From contig NZ_JBBNAC010000001.1 of NCBI RefSeq assembly GCF_037996825.1, positions 620,001-684,000 on the forward strand: a stretch of 64,000 nt of DNA, in the 5' to 3' direction. How positions within the stretch are numbered: position 1 is the first letter of the stretch; each line of letters opens with the position of its first letter. The notes beneath the pieces were generated by a model, which worked only from the letters and a program-made list of their open reading frames with translations, searched no databases and was not told the DNA's origin. The position numbers were made by a program, and so were the translations under genes. The DNA comes from Bdellovibrio sp. BCCA. GTDB lineage: Bacteria > Bdellovibrionota > Bdellovibrionia > Bdellovibrionales > Bdellovibrionaceae. Shown here in pieces: positions 50,416 through 57,066 of this stretch.

Positions 50416-50444
50416 ATGAAAGTTTTGTAAGGGGAGCGGGTAGG

Positions 50445-51623
50445 CTAATGCGAGGCGAAATAGCGTATTTTTTGGCCTTTTGCGAATATCATACTGGCTC
50501 CGAGGCAGAAAACGAGTCCACCAAGGCTAACGGCAGGCCATTTTCCCCAACTCCAAAGCTGGGAGCCGATATAGGAACCGAGGCTTCCTCCGATAAAATA
50601 GAAGAAGACATAGATGGAGCTAAGGCGGGATCTAGCTTCAGCCGAGATCTCAAACATGCGCGTTTGATTTGAAATATGCGCCACCTGAATTCCCAAATCC
50701 AAAATTAAAACGCCTAAGATAATTCCAACGACGAATGTTGATGACAGAGCCAGAATCGCAAACGCCGCCATTGAACAGTAAAGCCCTAAACGAATTGTCG
50801 CCGCTGTCCCTTTTTTATCGGCGTATCTGCCAGCCAAGGGAGCAGCGAGTGCGCCGATCATTCCCAACGCCCCGAAGAGTCCGATTGTTTGCGGAGAATA
50901 ATTAAATGGTTCTGCTTCAAGTAAGAACGTCAATGTTGTCCAAAATGCAGAGAAAGAACCAAAAAGAATCGCACCCATCATCGCAGCTTCACGCACGAGT
51001 TGAAAATCGCGAATCAGTTCGAGTGTCGATCTTAACAATGCTTTGTAGCTACCGTGAAATTGTGGTTCTGAAGCTGGTAAAGCCCATTGAGTGACCAATG
51101 CTAAGATCAAGTTCACGGCACCCGCAAAGATAAAAATACTCTGCCAACCTAAGTGTTGAGCCATGAATCCAGAAAGAGTTCGCGCCATCAAAGAGCCCAG
51201 TAGAATTCCCGAAAGCACAGTGCCGACCACTTTACCGCGCTCTTCAGGTCGAGCGAGATTTGCAGAAAATGGAATTAGCACGGTTGCTGAAACATTGAAG
51301 AAACCCATCACAAAACTCAACGCACAAAGAACCGCAAAGTTGGGACTAAACGCAATTGCCAAGGCCAAAGATCCCGCGGCCGTCATACTTACTTGCAAAA
51401 GTTTACGACGCTCCATCATGTCGCCAAGTGGAACTAATAACAAAATGCCAATAGCATAACCAATCAAAGTCAAAGCGGGGATAAGAGAAACTGTTTTTTC
51501 AGCAACACCAAATTCACGAGCTAAAATTCCAAGAAGAGGCTGATTGTAGTAGAGGTTGCCGATCACCAGGATGCAAGTGACAACCATGAATAAAACTTGA
51601 GAGCGTGAGACACCTTTACCCAT
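50445..51623 (-). CDS. MFS transporter
   Basis: 392 residues, 12 membrane segments. The N-terminus MGKGVSRSQVLFMVVTCILV is followed by helix 1, and motif-A-like PLGDMMERRKLLQVSM is in loop 2-3. A later loop carries PLAGRYADKKGTAATIRLGL. The closest layout is the DHA1 group (YdhP/YnfM/arabinose-efflux-like). The substrate is unknown. It sits alone between gcvP and the 51662 gene. Confidence 0.85.
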   Translation of the reverse strand: MGKGVSRSQVLFMVVTCILVIGNLYYNQPLLGILAREFGVAEKTVSLIPALTLIGYAIGILLLVPLGDMMERRKLLQVSMTAAGSLALAIAFSPNFAVLCALSFVMGFFNVSATVLIPFSANLARPEERGKVVGTVLSGILLGSLMARTLSGFMAQHLGWQSIFIFAGAVNLILALVTQWALPASEPQFHGSYKALLRSTLELIRDFQLVREAAMMGAILFGSFSAFWTTLTFLLEAEPFNYSPQTIGLFGALGMIGALAAPLAGRYADKKGTAATIRLGLYCSMAAFAILALSSTFVVGIILGVLILDLGIQVAHISNQTRMFEISAEARSRLSSIYVFFYFIGGSLGSYIGSQLWSWGKWPAVSLGGLVFCLGASMIFAKGQKIRYFASH

Positions 51624-51661
51624 AAGCCTTAGGGGTAAACGATCTAAAGATGAATATCAAT

Positions 51662-52402
51662 TCAGTTTGCGATTTGAGAATGGCAATCAGCGAAAATTTT
51701 CTTGCGAGGAGTTCCTCTTTCGCAAGAATGCACAAGTTCACGAAGAACTTTCAACTTTTCGGTGTCTTGCTTCATCGAATCGAAGCGCGCACTCATGCTC
51801 GAAATTTCTTTAAGAACAGCAAACTCCAAATGCACAGCAAGACCGAATTTATCGACTTCTTTGCCTTGTTTTTGCGCGAGTTCAATTTGTTTTAAAACGA
51901 ATCTCAATGACGGTGGGAAAAGGCGAGAAAGAAAATCGATTTCTTCCAACTTTATTCGGAAGACAGGATCTTGCAAGGCGCGCGTGCCTTCTTGTTTGTA
52001 GTAGGACGCGAGATAAGCACTGCGCTCGGTCCTCATGCGTTCACGATCTAAATTAGAGGGATTGCAAAGCGTTGAACAAATTTCCGGCAAAGATCTTTTA
52101 GAAATGTCTTCCGCGAGACGATCAAAGATCGCAAACTCTGCGGTGTAGTTGTAGCCAATGCGTGTGACCTCTTTCAAATTCGGATTCACGGTCTCTGGAT
52201 CTTTCGCAGTTTCCTCAAGACTTGGCAGCATCGAAGCTTTTGCGACAGGCATTTTCTTCGCGGGCTTGGCTTCAGGAGCCTGTGCTTTCACAAGTTGGTC
52301 GATGGCGTAATAAGAAATACCTGTTAGTCCGACGATGGCACAAACAACGACGCCCAAAAGGAAGAATCCAAAATATTTGAGAACACTTTTCGCGAACTTC
52401 AT
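51662..52402 (-). CDS. Membrane-anchored protein of unknown function
   Basis: 246 residues. One membrane segment (FGFFLLGVVVCAIVGLTGIS, residues about 11-30), then a Pro/Lys/Ala-rich linker and a helical globular part with four cysteines (EICSTLCNP, HSCERGT, ADCHSQ). No recognised domain. Its start faces a noncoding interval of about 180 bases that precedes the small peptide gene at 52580. It likely acts in the periplasm. Confidence 0.75.
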   Translation of the reverse strand: MKFAKSVLKYFGFFLLGVVVCAIVGLTGISYYAIDQLVKAQAPEAKPAKKMPVAKASMLPSLEETAKDPETVNPNLKEVTRIGYNYTAEFAIFDRLAEDISKRSLPEICSTLCNPSNLDRERMRTERSAYLASYYKQEGTRALQDPVFRIKLEEIDFLSRLFPPSLRFVLKQIELAQKQGKEVDKFGLAVHLEFAVLKEISSMSARFDSMKQDTEKLKVLRELVHSCERGTPRKKIFADCHSQIAN

Positions 52403-52440
52403 AGAGACTTGAATTTACTAATCTGGCTTTAAAAATGCAA

Positions 52441-52463
52441 AAAAATATCAGGATGATATTTTT
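52441..52463. repeat. 10-bp perfect inverted repeat, AT-rich
   Basis: AAAAATATCA-GGA-TGATATTTTT. It is in the interval between the 51662 gene and the small peptide. A weak sigma-54-like TGGC-N8-TGCA is 15 bases before it on the plus strand (52424-52439). Confidence 0.5.
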
Positions 52464-52464
52464 T

Positions 52465-52505
52465 CGCGTAAGCCCCGAAGGGGTTGGAGGCAGGATGCCG
52501 GAAAC
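52465..52505 (-). repeat. Hairpin repeat element, copy C2
   Basis: On the minus strand: GTTTCCGGCATCCTGCC then AACCCCTTCGGGGCT and CGCG. Copy C1 at 53447-53492 on the plus strand is a near match over about 38 bases. The CCCC-TTCG-GGG tetraloop hairpin is the core. Confidence 0.6.
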
Positions 52506-52540
52506 AAAAGCGAGTTCTGCTCTTGCAGGACTCGCTTTTT
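52506..52540. terminator. Strong bidirectional terminator-like hairpin
   Basis: AAAAGCGAGTTCTGC / GCAGGACTCGCTTTT, 15 pairs with one G-U, loop TCTT, T-run on the plus side and TTTTGTTT on the minus side. It lies 40 bases before the small peptide gene. It could end an upstream RNA, or an antisense RNA to the peptide message. Confidence 0.8.
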
Positions 52541-52556
52541 AGAAGATCTCTTATCC

Positions 52557-52612
52557 GATTGTCCGAAAGGAGATCCGAAATGACCAAACGCTATAGGTCT
52601 TTTCGGACAATC
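52557..52612 (+). promoter_or_regulatory. Hairpin sequestering ribosome site of the 33-residue peptide
   Basis: GATTGTCCGAAAGGA (52557-52571) pairs with TCTTTTCGGACAATC (52598-52612): 15 pairs, one G-U. The first arm includes the Shine-Dalgarno AAAGGA, and the ATG (52580) is in the 26-base loop. Translation should be blocked unless the RNA is opened or processed. Confidence 0.7.
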
Positions 52613-52681
52613 TTAAGAATACTTAAACAGATTCTTTTGATCGTCCTAACTATTGTTAGAATTATTAAAGAGTTGAAATAG
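52580..52681 (+). CDS. Hydrophobic cationic peptide, 33 residues, type I toxin-like
   Basis: MTKRYRSFRTIL begins it, and the central ILKQILLIVLTIVRII forms one probable membrane helix with Lys/Arg at both ends; the C-terminus is KELK. The ribosome site AAAGGAG lies 7 bases before ATG. The same site and start codon are held in a strong hairpin, as in messages of small membrane toxins that are controlled by RNA. The upstream hairpin at 52506-52540 could end an antisense RNA. No similarity to a named toxin is claimed. Support is ribosome site, hairpin and composition. Confidence 0.6.
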   Translation: MTKRYRSFRTILRILKQILLIVLTIVRIIKELK

Positions 52682-52810
52682 GTTCAAGGGGTTGCGCGAC
52701 AGCGTCTCCAACAAGTAACGTGACTGAAGTCCAAAGGACAGGACTATAAATCCTCGGATGGAATTTTCATGGAGACTAGACCTGCGGGAGCACTAGACTA
52801 GTCTAAAATA
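52682..52810 (+). ncRNA. Structured noncoding stretch before terminator
   Basis: No open frame of note. Short hairpins can be drawn: GTCC-AAAG-GAC, AGGA...TCCT, and AGACTAG (52773-52779) with CTAGTCT (52798-52804). A strong terminator follows. It may be the 3' part of the peptide message or a separate small RNA. I cannot match it to 4.5S, 6S, tmRNA or RNase P. Confidence 0.35.
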
Positions 52811-52841
52811 AAAAAGGAAGGTGATTAACACCTTCCTTTTT
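52811..52841. terminator. Bidirectional terminator
   Basis: AAAAAGGAAGGTG / CACCTTCCTTTTT with a 5-base loop. It ends the plus-strand unit carrying the small peptide and the convergent histone-like gene. Confidence 0.88.
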
Positions 52842-52863
52842 GTTTTCAAACCACAAAAAAATC

Positions 52864-53331
52864 TTAAGCTCTTTTAGCCGCTTTTTTTGTTGTCTTACGA
52901 GCTACTTTTTTCGTAGCTGCTTTTTTAGTCGTCGCAGGTTTTGCTTTTGCAGGCGCTTTTTTCGCAGAAGTCTTTTTCATTGTTTTCTTGAAAAGAGTTT
53001 TTTCAAGTTTCGTCTTTTGCGCGATCGCTTTCTTTTTGTAAGCTGCGATGTTTTTTTCCAAACCATCCGCAGATTTTTTAATTTTAGCGATTGTGCTGTT
53101 CACTTCTTTTTCAAGTTTCGCTTCAGAAGTGCCAAGGACTTTCACGATCTCTTGGTATTTCTTCCAAGCAAGTTCGATCTTTTCATCTTTTTGTTGATCG
53201 AAACGGTCTTTCAACTCAGACTCTTTTTTCTTAATTTCGTCGTTGAGTTTTTGGAAGCTTTCAAGAAGGTTTTGAACACCTTTTGCTCCAGAGATATTTT
53301 CCAAAATTTTTTGAAATGCTGCTGTAGCCAT
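52864..53331 (-). CDS. Histone H1-like DNA-binding protein with coiled-coil N-terminus
   Basis: 155 residues from ATG 53331, which has GGAGG upstream; the frame extends 17 codons without support. Residues 1-100 form a charged coiled coil (LLESFQKLNDEIKKKESELK, EKEVNSTIAKIKKSADGLEK). The last 45 residues are a Lys/Ala/Thr/Pro repeat (KKAPAKAKPATTKKAATKKV), as in histone H1-like tails. It probably binds DNA non-specifically and may compact the chromosome. It is highly basic overall. Confidence 0.85.
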   Translation of the reverse strand: MATAAFQKILENISGAKGVQNLLESFQKLNDEIKKKESELKDRFDQQKDEKIELAWKKYQEIVKVLGTSEAKLEKEVNSTIAKIKKSADGLEKNIAAYKKKAIAQKTKLEKTLFKKTMKKTSAKKAPAKAKPATTKKAATKKVARKTTKKAAKRA

Positions 53332-53352
53332 CACAGCCTCCTTTTTGATTAA

Positions 53353-53402
53353 GTCCAGTTCCGCGAGCGGAGCTCGCTCCACATCCTGCGGTCAAGCCGC
53401 AC
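53353..53402 (+). repeat. Double-hairpin intergenic repeat, copy B
   Basis: Begins GTCCAGTTCCGCG as in copy A, then GCGAGC-GGA-GCTCGC and TGCGG-TCAAG-CCGCA. The first hairpin differs from that of A by a compensated pair (G-C to A-T). It lies just upstream of the histone-like gene. Confidence 0.6.
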
Positions 53403-53446
53403 CATACACCGAAAGAGGGGCGAAATGAAGCCCCTCCTCTTAAATT

Positions 53447-53492
53447 GTTTCGGGCTCCTGCCCGAAACCCCTTCGGGGCTGGCGCGTAAAAA
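53447..53492 (+). repeat. Hairpin repeat element, copy C1
   Basis: GTTTCGGGC-TCCT-GCCCGAAAC is itself a 9-bp hairpin. It is followed by CCCCTTCGGGG and GGCGCG. It matches copy C2 (52465-52505, other strand) and lies about 45 bases from copy B. Confidence 0.6.
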
Positions 53493-53510
53493 TCCCATCC
53501 CGGGATTTTT
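53488..53510 (-). terminator. Terminator of the DUF4286 gene
   Basis: AAAAATCCC / GGGATTTTT with a 5-base loop. It overlaps the stop codon of the 53509-53829 gene and is followed on the minus strand by TTTTTACGC. A second hairpin, GAGGGGC / GCCCCTC (53414-53436), lies further on. Confidence 0.65.
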
Positions 53511-53829
53511 ATGACTCAAACTTAATAGTTTCCAGCCAAACTTCGCGCTGGGCGGAGAACTGACCTGGGAATTTCTCAAGGCCTTTCTCACGCAATTTCA
53601 TCGCATATTCAGTCATGTAGAGCTTCAGGTGCTCTTCATCTTTGAGTTTATAGATGATTTTAACGTCTTTACTCGAGGCTTCGAGGCTTCCACCCTTACG
53701 CAGGCACAATTCCGCACCCAAGAAACCCGGGCAAGCGAGCATTTCTTTGATGTGTTCAGTTTTAAGCCATTCAACGTACTCAGCATAAGCTTCGTGTCGA
53801 ACCATCAAGTGGACCATATACGTAACCAT
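53509..53829 (-). CDS. DUF4286-like small protein
   Basis: 106 residues of ferredoxin-like alpha/beta fold. The family pattern is MVTYMVHLMVRHEAYAEYVE, WLKTEHIKEMLACPGFLGAE, and KLKDEEHLKLYMTEYAMKLR then EKGLEKFPGQFSAQREVWLE. Function unknown. The gene starts 8 bases after the stop of the PmbA-like gene and has the same direction, so it is likely in the tldD-pmbA operon. Confidence 0.82.
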   Translation of the reverse strand: MVTYMVHLMVRHEAYAEYVEWLKTEHIKEMLACPGFLGAELCLRKGGSLEASSKDVKIIYKLKDEEHLKLYMTEYAMKLREKGLEKFPGQFSAQREVWLETIKFES

Positions 53830-53837
53830 GGGACTCC

Positions 53838-55175
53838 CTAAAGCGTGAATTTAAAGTCCTTGATTAGCATACCGGGAACCTTTTTTCCACCGAAAGCGCG
53901 GCTTTCATAGGTAGAAACCATCGGATCGACCTCTTGGAAGTCCGTGACGGCCAAAAGATTTTCGCCAAGGCAGTCGTAAAGGCTCTCATCAAAACGCAAA
54001 TCCGCAATGGGAGCGACGATTTCGCCGTTTTCCACCCAGAAACACGCATAACGAGTCATTCCGGTAATACGAGCATTCATACGATCTGACCAGTTCAAAT
54101 AGTGAAGATTTGACAGGTAAAGACCCGTGCCGAGTTCCTTTAAGATCTCTTCGCGTTTCAGTCCACCCGGCAGAATCTCCATCGCACGAGGATATTCACC
54201 GACATCCGCCGCATTTCCTTGAACGCCGTACTCTTTGGCAGAACGAGAGCTTGTCAGGAAATTCTTAAGCTCACCGTGAGAAATCAAATCCATTGTTTCC
54301 GGAGCCAATTCACCCAAAGAATTAAAACGGTGAGTCAGACCCATGCCGTAGTTCTCACGCAAGGAAAACTTCTGCGACAAAGTTTTTTCTTTGTCGGCAA
54401 GTTTCTGCATGGAGCTTCCACCTTGTTTGTAACCATTAAAGCTCAAAGAACCCCAAGAGAACATCGAAGCCATTTCAGCCACAGCTCCCGGAGCCAAGTA
54501 AGTGCGATAAGCACCTGGCTTTAAAGTCATCTTTGGACGCTCCATCAAGCGCAATTGATTTTTACTTTGTGCTAAGTTCGCATCGAAATCTTTTTGATTC
54601 CAAGCTGTGCCCGCATAGATCGACTTCACGGCTTTTTCACCCATATAAAGTGAATAATCCATAAAGAAGTTTTCTGTCGCAAACCAGTGACTTTGCCCCT
54701 TGGAATTTTTATTTCCCGTTAAAAGAGGACCACCACAATAAAGTCCCGCAAGGTCCGTTCCCTGAGCAGGGGCCGTGATTGCAGCAATGACTTTTTCATC
54801 CGCCAACAAGTCACCTTTAAACGTGTTGTCACTTGTGCCGTTGTTCGTAAGAGCCACTTGGTAAGGATCTTCCGGCAAAAGGTCACACTCTTTGCGAGCT
54901 TGTTCGAGCCAATGATCCGCGCGTTTTTTATCTTCGTCGGCTTGGCCCGTAATAGAAAAACTTAAGTTCGCAGTCTTCCCATTTTTTTGCAAAGTTAGAC
55001 CCAGAGTTCTTTGTTCAACATGTGTGTTCTGACGAACTTTGTTGCCGTTAAAACGCACGAACAAAGATTCTTCTGCATTCAAATTAATATTAGCGTCTTC
55101 GCCGTTTTTCAAATTTCCAAGCAAGTGATCAGCAACAGCGTTGAAGGCTATTTTCATATTCTCAGTAAAATTCAT
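53838..55175 (-). CDS. TldD/PmbA family protein, PmbA (TldE)-type
   Basis: 445 residues from ATG 55175. It matches the PmbA/TldE side of the family: a long N-terminal helical part (ENMKIAFNAVADHLLGNLKN), SYLAPGAVAEM-type region (RTYLAPGAVAEMASMFSWGS), and a C-terminal ARITGMTRYACFWVENGEIV. It lacks the HExxxH zinc motif that is present in the partner gene upstream, as expected for TldE. TldD/TldE form a heterodimeric peptidase. Its start is one base from the tldD-like stop. Confidence 0.88.
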   Translation of the reverse strand: MNFTENMKIAFNAVADHLLGNLKNGEDANINLNAEESLFVRFNGNKVRQNTHVEQRTLGLTLQKNGKTANLSFSITGQADEDKKRADHWLEQARKECDLLPEDPYQVALTNNGTSDNTFKGDLLADEKVIAAITAPAQGTDLAGLYCGGPLLTGNKNSKGQSHWFATENFFMDYSLYMGEKAVKSIYAGTAWNQKDFDANLAQSKNQLRLMERPKMTLKPGAYRTYLAPGAVAEMASMFSWGSLSFNGYKQGGSSMQKLADKEKTLSQKFSLRENYGMGLTHRFNSLGELAPETMDLISHGELKNFLTSSRSAKEYGVQGNAADVGEYPRAMEILPGGLKREEILKELGTGLYLSNLHYLNWSDRMNARITGMTRYACFWVENGEIVAPIADLRFDESLYDCLGENLLAVTDFQEVDPMVSTYESRAFGGKKVPGMLIKDFKFTL

Positions 55176-55176
55176 A

Positions 55177-56601
55177 CTACGCTCCAAAAACTTCGACGTT
55201 GCCGAAGAGACAGTAAGGAGTTGTGTGACCCACACGGATCACTTGGTTTGGTTCACCTTTTCCGCAGAATGGAGAACCGTAAGTCTCACGATTTGCACTG
55301 ACAGCTTTCAAACTATTCCAGAACTTCACAGTCGTTCCGCGATAGTTTGGATTTTTCAAAGTCTTCGTGATTTTTCCGTTTTCGATCAACTTCGCATACT
55401 CGCAACCGAACTGGAATTTGTTGCGGTAGTCGTCGATGGACCAAGACTTGTTGGCCATCATGAAAACACCGCGCTCAACGGAAGCAATCATATCTTCAAA
55501 TTTCGTTGTGCCAGCTTCTAAGTTGATATTCGCCATACGATCAATCGGAGCACGATTCCAAGAAGCTGAACGGAAATTTGCTACCCCTGGGAGGTTCAGG
55601 CGAGATTGCGATTCCAAACCGCCAAGACCGCGCACCAAAACGCCGTCCTTGATCAAAAACTCTTTCGTCGCTTTGTATCCAGAGTCATCAAACGCATAAG
55701 AAGCCATGGCATCAGAGATCGTCGGATCAAACGTCACGTTCATGAGTTTTGAACCGTATTGCAATTTTCCGAAGTCATCTGGTTTTACAAAACTCCAACC
55801 CGCATAGTTGCGCTCGTCACCTAAAATACGATCGTACTCAAGCGGGTGACCGATGGACTCATGCACTTGCAAAGTCATTTGGTCTGGAGCTAGCAATAAA
55901 TCCATCGCAGTGTCAGGGCAGTTTTCAGCACCCAACAATTCAACGGCTTCTTCCGCGATTCTTTTAGCACGTTCTAAAATGGAAGCACGGTTGAAAACCT
56001 CAGCTCCGATTTGCAAACAGCGAGCAAGACCGCCGTTGTCTGAACGAGTTTGCGTTTCTCCGCCAGCTCCGGCTGTGGCAGAAAAGTCTGTGCTTACGAT
56101 TGAGAAATTTTGATAAACTTCAGAACCTGAAGAACTTGCAGATTGGAATTCTGTTTCCACGATCATCGTGTTTGCGGAACGATTCATAATTTTGTCGGAA
56201 ACTTTCATGGCGCGAGTGGCGTCCACGAAAATATCGGTAATTTCTTTTGCTGAAAAAGAATCCAACGGTTTCACCACAGGAGATTTGTAAGAACCCTTCG
56301 CCGTTGGACGTTGAGCTAGGGAGAACTCGTGGACTTTTTGAGAGGACGCAGCTTTCGCCATCGTGACGGCTTTAGCTAGAGCTCTTTTGATACCGCCTTC
56401 ACTCAAATCCGTCGTTCCTGCAAATCCGAAATGGCCGTTTACCAAAACTTCAACCATGATTCCTTGATCGAAAGAGATGTGATTGCGATCCGTTTTTTCA
56501 TCACGAACCATGCGCCAAGTTGTTTTTTCAGTGACGAGACGTAAATTGACCCAGTCCGCATCGTTTCGTACCGAATTGAGGGTGCGTTGCAAATCGAGCA
56601 T
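55177..56601 (-). CDS. tldD: TldD-type zinc metallopeptidase
   Basis: 474 residues. The zinc motif is HESIGHPLEYDR at about residue 246 (family: HExxxH). Other blocks are LAPDQMTLQVHESIGHPLEY, VRGLGGLESQSRLNLPGVAN and GKGEPNQVIRVGHTTPYCLF. It acts with the PmbA-like protein encoded next to break down unfolded or modified peptides in the cytoplasm. The ribosome site GGAAAGGGG precedes ATG 56601. The pair plus the DUF4286 gene form one operon. Confidence 0.93.
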   Translation of the reverse strand: MLDLQRTLNSVRNDADWVNLRLVTEKTTWRMVRDEKTDRNHISFDQGIMVEVLVNGHFGFAGTTDLSEGGIKRALAKAVTMAKAASSQKVHEFSLAQRPTAKGSYKSPVVKPLDSFSAKEITDIFVDATRAMKVSDKIMNRSANTMIVETEFQSASSSGSEVYQNFSIVSTDFSATAGAGGETQTRSDNGGLARCLQIGAEVFNRASILERAKRIAEEAVELLGAENCPDTAMDLLLAPDQMTLQVHESIGHPLEYDRILGDERNYAGWSFVKPDDFGKLQYGSKLMNVTFDPTISDAMASYAFDDSGYKATKEFLIKDGVLVRGLGGLESQSRLNLPGVANFRSASWNRAPIDRMANINLEAGTTKFEDMIASVERGVFMMANKSWSIDDYRNKFQFGCEYAKLIENGKITKTLKNPNYRGTTVKFWNSLKAVSANRETYGSPFCGKGEPNQVIRVGHTTPYCLFGNVEVFGA

Positions 56602-56743
56602 CTGTGGCCCCTTTCCTTAATGTAATTCAACACTTCCAATAAAGGATGCTACCTAAAAATACAACCCGGAAACGTCCAGTTGTGAAAAGTCGCATCGAGT
56701 AATACTTCGCAGGACCGCTGAGGGAACTGGTAGCAAAACTTCC

Positions 56744-56759
56744 TGGCAAGCCGTTTGCT
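56744..56759 (+). promoter_or_regulatory. Sigma-54 (RpoN) promoter
   Basis: TGGCAA-GCCGT-TTGCT: GG-N10-GC and both boxes nearly exact. It lies 61 bases before ATG 56820 of a small secreted protein. A second such promoter is at 36123. Confidence 0.75.
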
Positions 56760-56819
56760 TTATATGGGATGCAGGGAGGTTCTGGTGTCATAAAGACCCA
56801 GAGTAAAAAGAGGCAGATT

Positions 56820-57059
56820 ATGAGAATCCTTTACGCTCTAATAACAACAATGATGATCGCAATGTTAACTCACCTCGCGTCGGCTCAAGCAGCCATTCCA
56901 TCCGTGCCGTCTTGCACGATGGCGAGCGAGGGAATTTATAACGGAGCGTGGGTGAAGCACCGTATCGTTGTGAATGAAGACGTTTTGGGCGGCGCAAACG
57001 ACATGGATTCGATCCTCTCCCAACTTGAAAACTTGCGCACTCAGGGACTTTGCCGCTAA
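56820..57059 (+). CDS. Small secreted protein under sigma-54-type promoter
   Basis: 79 residues from ATG 56820 (upstream in-frame ATG 56769 lies between promoter and ribosome site and is ignored). Signal peptide MRILYALITTMMIAMLTHLA, cut near SAQA. Mature part about 55 residues with two cysteines (PSCTMAS, GLCR) at its ends and HRIVVNEDVLGGANDMDSIL between. No recognised family. It ends 7 bases from the convergent peptidase gene. Confidence 0.75.
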   Translation: MRILYALITTMMIAMLTHLASAQAAIPSVPSCTMASEGIYNGAWVKHRIVVNEDVLGGANDMDSILSQLENLRTQGLCR

Positions 57060-57066
57060 GTCTCGC

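Noticed and set aside
50370-50444. Glycine riboswitch in front of gcvP
   Set aside because: Interval is too short and lacks the conserved glycine-aptamer core; only an inverted repeat is present.
52484-52579. N-terminal extension of the 33-residue peptide
   Set aside because: Would cross a 15-bp terminator-type stem and has no ribosome site, whereas ATG 52580 has AAAGGAG.
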